Shown: positions 23,746-34,858 of the stretch, piece by piece | How the letters are laid out: every line of letters begins with the position of its first letter | Numbering within the stretch: position 1 is the first letter of the stretch | Assembly (NCBI GenBank): GCA_030077755.1 | Contig: JAQJZZ010000005.1 | Location: forward strand, 62,001 to 126,000 | Direction of reading: 5' to 3' | From: Filosporella fistucella | Lineage: Eukaryota; Ascomycota; Leotiomycetes; Helotiales | DNA: 64,000 bases | The notes under the pieces: generated by a model | What the model was told of the DNA's origin: nothing | Database searches by the model: none | What the model saw: only the letters and a program-made list of their open reading frames with translations | Program-made: the position numbers and the translations under genes

Positions 23746-24613
23746 GAGCATTTCTTGCAAGTCGGCTCGCGATGACATTCTGATAGAGATTTACAGATCA
23801 TTGCTAAAACATGCGATGTTCTGAAGCACTTTGAGTGCTGTTGAGTCTCTCCATACCGGGCTGCAAGCAAGGCTTTAACCCGGCTCCCTGCCATGCATCG
23901 CAGACGCAAATCAGTTCCATCTCAGCTTTTCATTTCTCTCTTTCCATCCAGTGGCGCTCAGCCCTCTTTATCAAACAGTCCAATCATGACCACACCTGCC
24001 GCAGGTCAATATTGGTAGCCAGTCAGGTAGCCGACCTCGGACTATTCAACAAATACCAAAAGCTGAACGATGCCACCGTATCTATTTTCTTACTTCCCCA
24101 CACACATTATATCTGAGATTGATACATGATAGCTAGTCATGTTTTAGTAAATCCGTATTCTTCTTGGAAGTTCGGTATTGGCAGCGTAAAGTGGCCAATA
24201 GTATATGATTTTGACATGCTGTGCCACTGAAGGAGATAGGCTTGTACGAAGCTGGGCGAGTAAAACCATCCTTTAATGGAGCTCAGGCTACGAGATTATG
24301 AAGAGTTGTGAGATTCACAAGTGGGTGGGTATGGTAAGAATGGTATAAGCATCTTACATATCCTGTCACGATTGAACCTGGATCGAGAATTTGTGGACAT
24401 ATTCTGCTTTTCCACACGATGTGCAAATGTACTTCACATGCCGCGTGGACTGGGATGAAAATATCCAAAAGACTCGGTCCCTTGTTCTAGATCCAACTAA
24501 TCGCGGATTGCTACTATGTTTACGAAGAACTGCCTGGCCCTCGTTTCCATCCAGCTCCTGCCTGAGCACCAGCGCAACTGTAATCTGTTTGTTCTCTCCT
24601 CAGTACAATGTGC
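23746..24613. other. Convergent intergenic region, no gene seen
   Basis: Between the 3' ends of the lipid kinase and the EthD gene. Short frames on both strands (for example 24391-24750) show no family features. It is considered untranslated or spacer DNA. Confidence 0.5.
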
Positions 24614-25324
24614 CTAAGCATGTTCATTTTTTTTACCCTTCACCTCTTCCTCACCATTATTCAACCTCTCATCCCCAGCTAGCACCCCATCCACACCTCC
24701 AGCACCCTGAATACCCTTCCCAAAAATCAGATTGTCATACCCAACCATAATATCATATCCTCTCTCTAGATCTACAAATCGCTGTCCGCATCCTGTCCCG
24801 AAACATCAAATATCAGTAAAATTCCACTCACACAGGAAAGGTTAATGTAATAGACTTACCAACGAGCTGTTTCGAATCATATATATTATCCATGAACTTC
24901 AGAAAGCTCGGTGCGTCTTTGGCATGAAACTCCGCACAGCCATCGTAAGAGAGTAGGCGCATTTTTGATTGCAGAAGAGGAGCAATCATTTCTTTGTGGG
25001 CGGCATCTTGATGGAACTGTAGACGCCAGAATCAATCACCCCCTTCTTTCCACGTCATTTTCCCTATGATATATTTACTACAGGATAAAGATGCAGTATT
25101 CTTACCTGTACATATCGCACCAGATTTACACCCGCATCTTTAGTCGATAGAGTCAAATCGGCATGAACTGATTTCCAATGCTCATGGAAGAAATCATCTG
25201 TGAGCCCAGGCTTCTTGTAGAAAAATATTTGGGCCCGGAAGTAAGGTTGCTGGTTTGATCCTGTGCCTAATTCAAATTCGTTGAAATTATAGACGTGAGT
25301 GTGGTGGTTGGGACAGGGATCCAT
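24614..25324 (-). CDS. EthD domain (dimeric alpha/beta barrel) protein
   Basis: Predicted 184-aa ferredoxin-like barrel protein. Exons are 25324-25106, 25016-24860 and 24792-24614, with introns of 89 and 67 nt. FRAQIFFYKKPGLTDDFFHEHWKSVHADL is the classic EthD core, with the HWxxxHA signature. The spliced middle part gives SFLKFMDN and the C-terminal part LVGCGQRFVDLE followed by MVGYDNLIFG, as in fungal EthD proteins of secondary or aromatic metabolism. Related proteins act in polyketide, anthraquinone or ether degradation. No biosynthetic cluster surrounds this one, so its substrate is unknown. No signal peptide is present. A Gly/Glu/Lys-rich tail ends KKNEHA. Confidence 0.88.
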
Positions 25325-26180
25325 TTTGTTGAGTTTGGAGATGTGTAGTTGATGTGGTTGAAGAGAAGGGGTGTTATTGTATTTATGAATTGAACGAGGG
25401 GTATATGTCTTATGACTGCAGCTTTCAGCATCTAAGTCCCAGGGTATGAGAGATAAGATGCTTACAAGTACATCTCGAAGTCGAGAGGGGTCTCACGTCA
25501 GATGGATATTGGGTCCGAGCCAGCTCGGAAACTGTATACCTATAGATATTCAAGCAGGGGAGGCACAGTTATGAGATTTCTCAGCTTCTCCTATAACCAA
25601 GCAGTACGGCTACTTGGGTTTAGATCAATCTGTGCCCTGGATGTTCCTGAGTTCTAACTAAATCTGATTCGTGGAGCGAGAGCGAGGAGATATTGAACGG
25701 GCGACATCCTATGTCATGATTATAATACTGAAGAACTTTTCGCAAAATAACTTAGTTGATCTTTGCACCACCTCATATTAGGATAGGCTCTTAGTGGCAA
25801 TCTCTTTTTGGATGTCCGATTTGTAAGGATTTAAAGTGATTCAATTTTGGGGGTAAGGAAAAAAGGGATTGATCGTGCACTCACTTAGTCCGGAGGTGAA
25901 AAATTGCATCAGAATTGAGATTGGGCATTATATAATTTAATTCTAGATTCAATTAGTGTGGGATAAGAGCATATTTGAACTAGAACGAAGCCTTCCAAAT
26001 CGATTTATTCATTACTTCAGAGATTTTGGAAGCCTTGGGATTTGGGTATAAACGAGGGAATTTTGTAAACAAATCCATCAAACGAGTTTCATCTGTTCCC
26101 TGCTGCCGATTGTGATAAACGAGTGTGTTGTGTGCTCCTTCTCATTACCTCCTTCTTCCAATAGTTGAGTGTGCCACTGC
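25325..26180. other. Intergenic region, no gene seen
   Basis: About 0.85 kb upstream of the EthD gene and downstream of the sugar transporter. No coding pattern was recognised. It likely includes the EthD promoter and the transporter's 3' end. Confidence 0.5.
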
Positions 26181-28135
26181 TTATACCTTACTCATTGGAG
26201 TTCCTGTAATTCTGTTGTCGGCAGCTTGAGATTCACCAACTGTTGGAGATTGAGGCTCATGAACTCCAACGTCATAATGAATCTCTTTCTCAACAGCAAT
26301 AACTGCTTTCTCAGCCAATTCCTTATCTTCAAAGACTATTCCAGTTATTAGCATACTCCAACCCATGTTCATAAAGTACTTACTGAAAGCCAACTCCTCG
26401 AGTGTTCTTCCATATGTCTCAGGATAGACGAAGAAGATGAACAGCCATTCAAATGTGATCCACGCGCAATAGCAAGCCATGAATTTCCAGCCAATTTTCT
26501 CCATACCAATTGGGTTCACATTGTTGGAGAAGAAGAGTCCAACCTTATTGAAAACCTGTTCGATTCCAATACCTCTGCTCCGAACAGTATATGGGAAAAG
26601 TTCGATGAGGTAAGCTACAAATGTTAGTGCATGCATACAGCATTCAAGTCTCGACTTACTGTATGTCAAAGCATTGTTGCCAAGGTTATATGGAACCGAA
26701 TAAGCAAAGTAAAAGAATAGTGCAGCTACTCCTGCTGCCTTATTGGTGACCTTTGGTAGCCCAACCTTTTTCCGTTCAGCGGTCAGATCTTTAGCAACTT
26801 GTAAACTGTGGAAAGAAACTGTCATGGCAATGAACACACAGAGAACGCCAGTTGCAGCAACCAAGAACATAGTCCGACGCTTGAATTTGGTGACGACGAA
26901 TGCCGCAAAGATAGTGGCAGTGATTAATCCCCAGCATTGGTTTGCAGCATTGATCTTTGACTTGACAATTGGATCAGTGTATCCCATTGCATCAAACAAG
27001 AGGTTCGAGTAGTAAGACAACAGGGAGTTGCCAGACATTTGAGTGAAAAGTCCGAGGAAGACAGCAATGAAGGTTCTTCGTCGCATTCCTTTTGTGTTCA
27101 ACATGTTGAGCCATGATTGCTTAGAATTATCCATCTCGATCTTGATTGTAGAACGGATTTGTGCCATTTCTGCGTGGACGAGAACCGAGTTTTCGTCGCC
27201 CTCGGCATGATATTTTGCAAGAATGGCGTGAGCTTCTTGATGCCTGTCTCTACTAACGAGCCATCTTGGACTTTCAGGTACGAGACTGCATGAATCGTGA
27301 GTATATTTTTAAGGGAGTATTGATTTCAATACTTACAAGATGAATGCGATTTGGAGAAGAGATGGAACCATTTGCAACAACGAAAGTGTCCTCCATCCCC
27401 AGTCGGTCTGCATGTTGGTTGTTTTGACACTGATTCCAGCCGCAACGATTGACCCAACAAAGTAAGATGAATTGAATAGTGAGGTCATGGTATCTCGGTC
27501 CTTGGGGTGGGAAAGCTCTCCAATCAGGGATGAGCCTGAGATAATGCAAAAGATGATACCGAAACCGAGAACCATACGCGCAAAAATGTACATTCCAACT
27601 ACTAAGCATAAATATTTGGATCATGAAGGGATGACTCTAACTTACGGTTCTGCGAGAATCCTTGAATAGTGGCTCCAACAAGCATGATTATCGACCCTGC
27701 CATGATAGGCCAGCGTCTGCCGAATCGTTGATTGACCCATGGAGCAAAGGGAACTCCAATGATGGACCCCAACTGGTAACAAGAAACAATGATTCCATTA
27801 ATATTGGCTGGAGTCTTCCATGAGACTTTTCCCTTTGCATCGACACTGCTGACACCGTTGAAGTCTACAAGTTGTTAGCTCAAGTGACTTGAACATTGGG
27901 TAAACAAACACTTCTTCCAAGCATCAGAATACTGCAAGGAATTGATGAGTTGAGAATCGAATCCAGAAGTCATCTCAACCCCCATACAGCAACAGAACAG
28001 GCAAAAGTACATAAGTCTAAGATTGGGTTTCTTGAACCATTTGACTTTGTCTTCAGCTGCTATCTGGGTAACAATTGGAGCAGAAAGACCCCCGGTATTG
28101 GGGCCCATATCATCGAGATGAATGTTGGGTGCCAT
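26181..28135 (-). CDS. MFS sugar transporter (hexose/lactose permease type)
   Basis: Predicted 572-aa twelve-span proton-sugar symporter of the plasma membrane. Exons are 28135-27910, 27864-27646, 27598-27337, 27285-26660, 26614-26384 and 26335-26181, with introns of 45-51 nt. Family signatures: SDAWKKYF after the first splice, the motif-A loop RFGRRWP, the PESPRWLVSR signature at the end of TM6, LTYTYLIELFPYTVRSRG and PETYGRTLEELAF. A hydrophilic N-terminus (MAPNIHLDDMG...) and a polar C-tail are cytosolic. Intron 4 (45 nt) contains no in-frame stop, so it could be retained silently. The first donor is GTTTGT, which is weak but gives the conserved KKYF. Whether the sugar is a hexose, lactose or another cannot be told. 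Confidence 0.93.
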
Positions 28136-30789
28136 GATGAAGTTTGTTTCGATAAAGTGGAAAGAAGGAGTTGAATGCTCGAATTATGGATATTCTTCTT
28201 CAGTGTAGCCATATATATCTGATATTCGATATACATATCGAGAGTCCTGCGTTCTTGTGGTACCTTCAGACAAAATTGGTAGGGGTGCTGCGCCTCGCTG
28301 CATTCACCCCGAAACATGTTTTTATAAACAGGCTAAGCTTTGTTCCGTGTCCAAAATGCGGGGAGATCTCTTTCGATATTTGCAAAATTTGTTATTGGAG
28401 CGTCAGTAATACGACCGAAGGTTTAGAGTCGAGTGACACCGAACATCTGGTTTCGATATATACGCGTGCCGCGGTTGGCTGCCACGCGAGAATGTTACCC
28501 TTAATCAGATCGAGCCAAAAACCTGCTGTGCCTTATGCCGACATCTCGTATGGAATTTATCCGTATGAATGGAAGCTTGTTTTGGTCTAAGCCTCCGGAC
28601 TTTGGGTAACACCGAAGAAGGAAAAATTCATACATTAAGCCTCTGTCTGTCAGATTGAGAGTCTGAGAAGTTGAAAAGCTTACAGCGTCGTATGGAATCA
28701 AATCCTTCCCGTTGTTATGTGATAGCTATCACAGGCCGTGAGGTAATTTGACTGGTTGCGATTGCAGGAAATGTTGGCAGGGAGGCCGAAATTGTTTCTT
28801 GCCAAGGTGTGATGACAGGCTTCATTGGTAGTGTCGGGTTCTTCTTTCATGATAGAATATCAATGCGGGAAAAGGCATGCATTTGAAAATGAAATCAGTC
28901 GAACCAACAACTCAGCACCCCGAGGTCTGTCGATGCATTGAAAACTTGAACATGGTGTTAATAATTGTGAAGCATTTCTTGTCTGTAGAAGCATAGAGGT
29001 ATCATTCAAACATGCATTTTTTGAAACATTTTTCTTAAGATCTCAATCAACATTCCTTGTTCCAATATCACTGTGATTTTGTTTAAGATCAGTATCAGTA
29101 TAGTTCAAGGAGAATTTTGCCCAAAAGGTCTTCGAAATCAACATTCCTGATCGAGATGGCAACATCGAAATGCCAAGAAAATGAACGAACAGGCCAATCA
29201 TGTTGTTGCTACCAATGCATTTCCGAACCAACCTTCAAAGCACTGCCACCCGTGTAAATAGAAAGCTACATGCGTGGAGAGCGGGACACAAGTTTTGTCT
29301 GGGGATATGAAGAAACGGACCACACGTACAGTGAAGATACTAATTGTTCACACATTTGTACACCAGGATGTTTCCAGGTGGAACCACAAAGCACTGCCCC
29401 CCGTGTAAATGCAGCTGTATGAGAGTACAGCATACCAAGATTGAAGAATTGACCATCATCTGGAGAGATGATATTAGAGGAAGTGCATTCGTGGAGAAAA
29501 TACTACGTGGTGGTTCATCGATATGTTTCAAAAGCACACTTACAAGCACTGCCTCCCGTGTAAAGTGAGATCTGCATACGGAACATTGTAAACAAAAGGC
29601 TCAAATGGAATCTAGAAATCAAAATCTGAGTAATTGAACGGTAAAAGATGCAGTGAATACAAATGTGTTGCTCTTCATCAATATGCTTCAAAGCAGGGTT
29701 GCAGAGCAGTTAGCACTGCCACCTGGGTAATGAGCAATTGACCGCAACAGGAGTAAGTTGAAGAGGGGTCAGACAGAAGAATGAATGAATGGAAGAGGGG
29801 AATTGCATATCATGAGTGAGATTTTTGAAAATATTGCCATTTGCATGAGAGAAGCATCCGGCTTGCCAGGGCGTGAGCCAAACAGAAGATGCGCAAGTTA
29901 TGTATCCAAAATACTACGAAGTTGTTCCATTCTAGAACAGTCTGTGAAAGGGCTCCTGCTGTCATTCCCCCACTTTCAATAGAATCTTGTAACGTATGAC
30001 ACCAAATAGAACTGGAGGAGAACTCCGAAACATAGAGTTTCTCCATTGCCAAGTATAGTCCGACCGAACATGCGTAGTCCATCCCAATGAGCAACATACG
30101 ACCCGCGCTTGCAGTAAAGCAAAAAAGATTGCAATATACATTTTGAATGCTACGATATTGTACGCAGTGCTTAGTGGTGGAAGATCCATCTTACTAAACT
30201 TGGTAAAGAGTTGACGATTCTCACATTGCCGGCAAAAGAGCGAGAGCAAGCCGGAGATGGTTTGAAAAATCTTCTCGTGGAAGAGGATAGAGTATCCTAG
30301 ATGAATCTCAGAGCACTGCCACCCGTTTAAAAGGGAAATTGTCATAGTACAGGCAAAAGGAAGGAGACAGCAATACCAAAGAAGAGATGTCACAAATCTG
30401 GGAGAATTGATTCCGAGCTGAGGAGCAGGAACTCTCTCGCAAAAGTGAGAGATCCGATGATACAACGGGGGGCGAAAAAGTGAGTAGTTAGCAGAAAATC
30501 TGTGACTAACCTCCAAATGCATCAAGTCTTTGAGCGCCGACTTGAAGGAATTCTTTCTATCCTATATGCTTTCCTCATTCACAAGCTCATTTATCACACG
30601 TCGGGTGAGTTGATACTATGTCTATTCGTTTGAAAACTTACGCTGTAGCTTCATAAGATTTCTACGCTTGACAGTCTCCACTACCCTAGCAATTATTGCT
30701 TGCGAGCTTTTCTTCAGAACATTACTCTTATACTTGTATGTATGAGAATGCTCTATGGGCGTCGATAAGTTTAGTTCCCTTTTCCAGCG
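28136..30789. other. Gene-poor region containing the cassette array
   Basis: About 2.65 kb between the sugar transporter start and the DUF1996 stop. No complete gene was recognised. A 187-codon frame at 29962-30525 (minus) has no motif and overlaps the repeat array, so it was not called. The region's distinctive content is the imperfect repeat array described separately. The part next to 28135 must hold the transporter promoter. Confidence 0.5.
29190..30330 (+). repeat. Imperfect array of ALPPV-stop cassettes
   Basis: A 18-20-nt core (GCACTGCC-CCCGTGTAAA with changes) recurs at 29240, 29391, 29546, 29713 and 30313; the first four are 151, 155 and 167 bp apart. Read on the plus strand every core gives A-L-P-P-V/G followed by TAA. 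The two Pro codons vary at third positions (CCA/CCC/CCT) without changing the residue. Units at 29391 and 29546 share more upstream coding: VHQDVSRWNHK versus VHRYVSKAHLQ before ALPPV. The 29240 unit is preceded by a Cys-rich frame starting at ATG 29156 (33 codons). The unit at 29713 is out of phase with its upstream part, and a weaker relic lies near 29909. On the minus strand the same cores read YTGGSA, so the strand is not certain. No parent gene was found. Confidence 0.6.
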
Positions 30790-32024
30790 TCAATTAAGAT
30801 TTACTCCACCAGGTATGGTTTCCAACCCTATGTTCAAGTCAGCTTCAACAATTTGATTTGCAGTAGAGTACTCACATCCATTGCCATCGACATCTTCAAC
30901 CATCGTTTGTGGAATGGTACACTTCATCGAATCTTCTGCCGACTGAGATAGTAGCTCTTTACATTTGTTGTTGTTGCAGCGGGCATTCAGTGCACGCTGA
31001 AGGGAATCGCCTTTCCATCCAAACATATAATCTCCATGTTGTCCATGGCCGACCCTGCTATCGTCAGTATACCCAGTTTGTGCTTGGAAGGATACATACC
31101 CGTCACCCATGGAGTAGACAAAAGGCTGACTACCATCTTCATTCCACAGATCCTTATGATTATACGGCCTCGTATCCCACATGACTTCATACATCAATTG
31201 TGGCAAGTGGACTGGATGGGTATCTGGACATGTTCCTCTACCAGATCTAGATTCGTTGAAATTGGCAACCGGATCTGCATAAGGCTCAAATGGAATGATG
31301 GCATATGCGACATGGCTTTGGTGATCTGGAGAGTCTAGATTCACACCATCCCAACAAGTCGGGAACGTAACCGTACTACGAATTCCGCCAGCACAGAACT
31401 TGTCAGGAAAATGGGTAGTGTCGTTACCAGTACATGGAGCGCCACCAAAAGGGATAAAATTTTCTCCGAAACAACGATGGCAAATACCTCGCGATTCCCC
31501 TTTGGTAGAACGAAGCGCAGGATTCCCTGCTAACATTCGGAAGCCCTGAGATGGTCAGTAAGCCACTGTTACAAGGCTGGAGAGTCCAGTGAGGAGCAAT
31601 TACTCACAGGTGTAAAGGCAGTAACATTGCTGACTCCATCGTAGGGTGGAATATAATACACAGTAATTCCCCCTTTTTGTATCAAATTTCCATTCTCGAA
31701 TTGAGCTACCCTCTTGAAGGTTCCATTTCTTGCTCGATAATACATAGCAGCCGTCCAATAATTACTGAAGTCTTCACTGAATGTACAGCTCGTACATGAT
31801 GATTCGGCGACTAGATCATGCTTCAATGGCGGCATACTGGCATTGAAAGAGTTGCCACCAACGATTTGATGGACATGTGGGGTTCCAATCATGCCGGGAT
31901 TGACTAGGGGATCAAGACGTTCGACAACGAGTTGGGAACAGGCAAATCGGAGCATTGGTGCTCCTGTTCCTTGAGATTGAACTCCTCCCAGGAGAGCAAA
32001 AATGGAGATGGCTTTGAGCAACAT
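30790..32024 (-). CDS. Secreted DUF1996 protein
   Basis: Predicted 359-aa secreted fungal protein of the DUF1996 family, whose biochemical role is not established. Exons are 32024-31608, 31545-31100, 31054-30876 and 30827-30790 (introns 62, 45 and 48 nt). The signal peptide is [19 protein letters not shown]; the mature part opens with [21 protein letters not shown], typical of the family. Other hallmarks are [41 protein letters not shown] and [17 protein letters not shown]. The last 48-nt intron has no in-frame stop; removing it gives the family-like DGNGW-LETIPGG ending. Several N-x-S/T sites suggest glycosylation. Upstream alternative starts are GTG and were not used. Confidence 0.9.
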
Positions 32025-34858
32025 TGTGTTTTTCACTCCTAAAAAATGTCAAACTTTCAACGATGTCGCGGGGAATGGGGCATAACGGAACGCCGTGTGT
32101 TATATCGACATCTTGAACTTACGTACTTCTTATGGCTGAATGGCATATGCAGATCATGGCTGATAAGAGACAGTCTTGACCTGAATATAGTGAATTTTTT
32201 GTGTTCTGACTGGATGTGGGGCTTCTGAATTAATATATCTCTATATATCTCGGTGCCGGGAGATCAGCCTCGGAATTAAGCGGTGGCACAGTCGACCATC
32301 ACAGAATGGGACAATCCGAACAGGAAAAAGAGAGAATACGTCGCTTTGGATATTTTTATAATATCCTTCATTTCCACCTCCTTATCCATTGAACCAGCTT
32401 CGAGTGAGGGATTGATCGAAACAATTGAACCCAACTTTGAAGCCAGGGATTAGCGATTCGAGCAGTTTTCACATTGCACAGGTCAACAAACTTTTAGACT
32501 TTGAACAGCTTTCCAACTGCCGCTGTTATCGGTACAGCCAAACAAGGTTACACACATTCAGGCTGCATCGTAAGGTGTGGCTGCCCCGTTGACGCCCTCG
32601 ATTAACCCCTTTTAGCTTCAAAGGGGAACATTCGCTAAATTTGAGATCGATGCTGGGCATCATGGCTTTCATGAGGATAATACTAACTGTAGCGACACTC
32701 GTCAATCAAGTTCGCGGCCATATGTATCTATTAGAAGACATGTTCATTTCCACAGTACGACCGGCAGTTTTAGCTAAAATATGCAGTCAAATTCGCGCCC
32801 AAAGAGGGTTTCAAAAAATGCAAAGTTTATCAGCGGAGCCATACTGACATCTTGAAGATGTCCCAATTAGGGTGTCAATTGAGAGAACTCTGGATAGAAT
32901 TTTCTGCTTGGAGGTGGCATACCACGTTGCAGTTTCTAAAATGTAAAACTCTATACAGGAACACAATGATTTATCTTGGGAATGCTTATGACACTGTATA
33001 CAGCAATTCGGAAAGCAGATAGTATATGTCAAATGACCATCCCCTATCACTTATTATTCCCATTTATTTAGTTCATTATGAGGGTGGGAGGTGGCTTCAT
33101 GCTCGAATTGGTGAATTGAAATAAATCACTTGATGTGAGTCTGAGGATAAAATCAACCTCAATCTAGAGCAAGAATCCACAACTTGGCTGAAGAGATCAA
33201 TGTAAAAACTTTCACACAGTGATGCAAGATGAAAGAGCGTGCTTGATTGATTGGTTTTACAAAAATTAGTCTCAAAAGCAATAAAAGTAACAAAAAATGA
33301 AGTTCAGGAATTTACTATTGATAGTATCGAAATCTGGTCAATAAATTCAAATATGCTTTGAAAGGCGGATTAAAACGCATTCGCTCACCGACCAACGAAT
33401 TGAAAGGAACATAATAAAAAGTGAAGCAGCAGGCAAGAGTGCGAGTTTGATCTCATATTCGAGACATGTAGATTTTCTTCCTCGTGTCCTCATCTCCAAT
33501 ATTGAATCTTTGTCTCGCAAAGGAATACTGACTGCTTCTTGTGTCTTTACTGTGAAACTTCTCGAGGAGACTTCTCCTGGACTCTTGCTAGAGAGAGTGC
33601 ATGACGGATGAGGCTTGAATTATTTCATAGCCTCCCGTATCACGATTCACCGAAAATACACCACTGACTTTAAATTATGTAACACGACAATAGTGTTGGG
33701 TAGTATCTAGTAGAGCCCGAGTAGCGGAACTCATGGGCGCTATAAGCGAGGCGAGAAAGGGGTTCGGCAGTGCGGAAAAGGTACTCCCTATCTTATTGCG
33801 AACTCTTATTTCTGTCTCGTACACTCCGAAATAAAGCAAATCAAAGAATGGAATGGTGGAAGCTTCAGTATCACGATCGTATCATCAGATCCTTAAGTCC
33901 TTGAAACATCGGAGGTTACTTCAACCTTTGACAATTTACCAAACTTTCAACTGTTTGGGACCCTTGAAGGAGCTATTGACCCGCCACCACCGTCGATTCG
34001 TCGATGCGGACACCAAAAGCAAAAATTTCGCGGGATACAACCTAGGTAACCAAGTATTGAAAATTCGAAGTGCAACAAAAGATAAAAAAGAGGAAATAGA
34101 TTGGAAGCCGTGGAAGATGGTGTTGAGAGTCTTCAGCCCGTTTCCCGAATGATGCAAATATTGAACATGGTCAATTATCTTAGCCGTTAGCGATTTGCCA
34201 CTTCTTGACAACCCACACGATCAGGCACATGCGTCATGGTACATGAATGTCACATTACCGATTTATTTTGCTTCCTAAGTATTGATTCTATTCATCTGAT
34301 CAACAATCAACAACCACCTCGATCAAAAATAGAATTCGGTGTCTTCCCGGTCGATCTCCAATCCATTCTTTGGTAGCGAGCTCCTCCTAATTCAAAGCGA
34401 GTCGTCACCATTTCCCGTTTATCTCTCTATCTGCTACAATTAAATCCATGCTTCCCGCCCTATCGTTGTCTTCAGCCGCAAGGTCGGGGGGTTTCCCGAT
34501 AATCCGTAATGTAGCCAACCACCGGTAACTCTCCCGAAATGCCCCTGATATTTCCTGTGGCTCGAGAAAAGAAGGTCGTAAGATACCCCGCCCCCGCATC
34601 CAACTTTTGTCATGCAGGAACGTTCATATGATAGGTTTTGTACTTATGGGGCACTCACACTCATCGTGATTTGCGAGGAAATGTTCAAATAGGGACATAC
34701 GAGGAGGTTAGGGGTTGGTGAGAAGAAACTTATCAAGTTGGCATATCACTTCTGATTGTTGCGACGACTAGCAACGGAGTGCCAAACGCCGTGCTGATGC
34801 AGCCACCCGCTAATTGAAGACGCCCTTGTGAAATTCTATGTACAGTAGATCCTCATCA
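32025..34858. other. Long intergenic region, no supported gene
   Basis: About 2.8 kb between two minus-strand genes. No frame with family features or consistent splicing was found. A possible P-loop-like relic lies on the minus strand at about 34115-34211 and is treated as a finding only. The part next to 32024 should include the DUF1996 promoter. Confidence 0.5.

Noticed and set aside
29962..30525. 187-codon open frame on the minus strand
   Set aside because: No start context, motif or splice partner was recognised, and it runs through the repeat core at 30313, so it is likely a chance frame.
30790..30875. Idea that the 29-30 kb cassettes are alternative last exons of the DUF1996 gene
   Set aside because: The minus-strand YTGGSA frame faintly resembles the IPGGVN ending, but candidate acceptors before the repeats are in different phases from the phase-1 donor at 30875, so they could not all be used.
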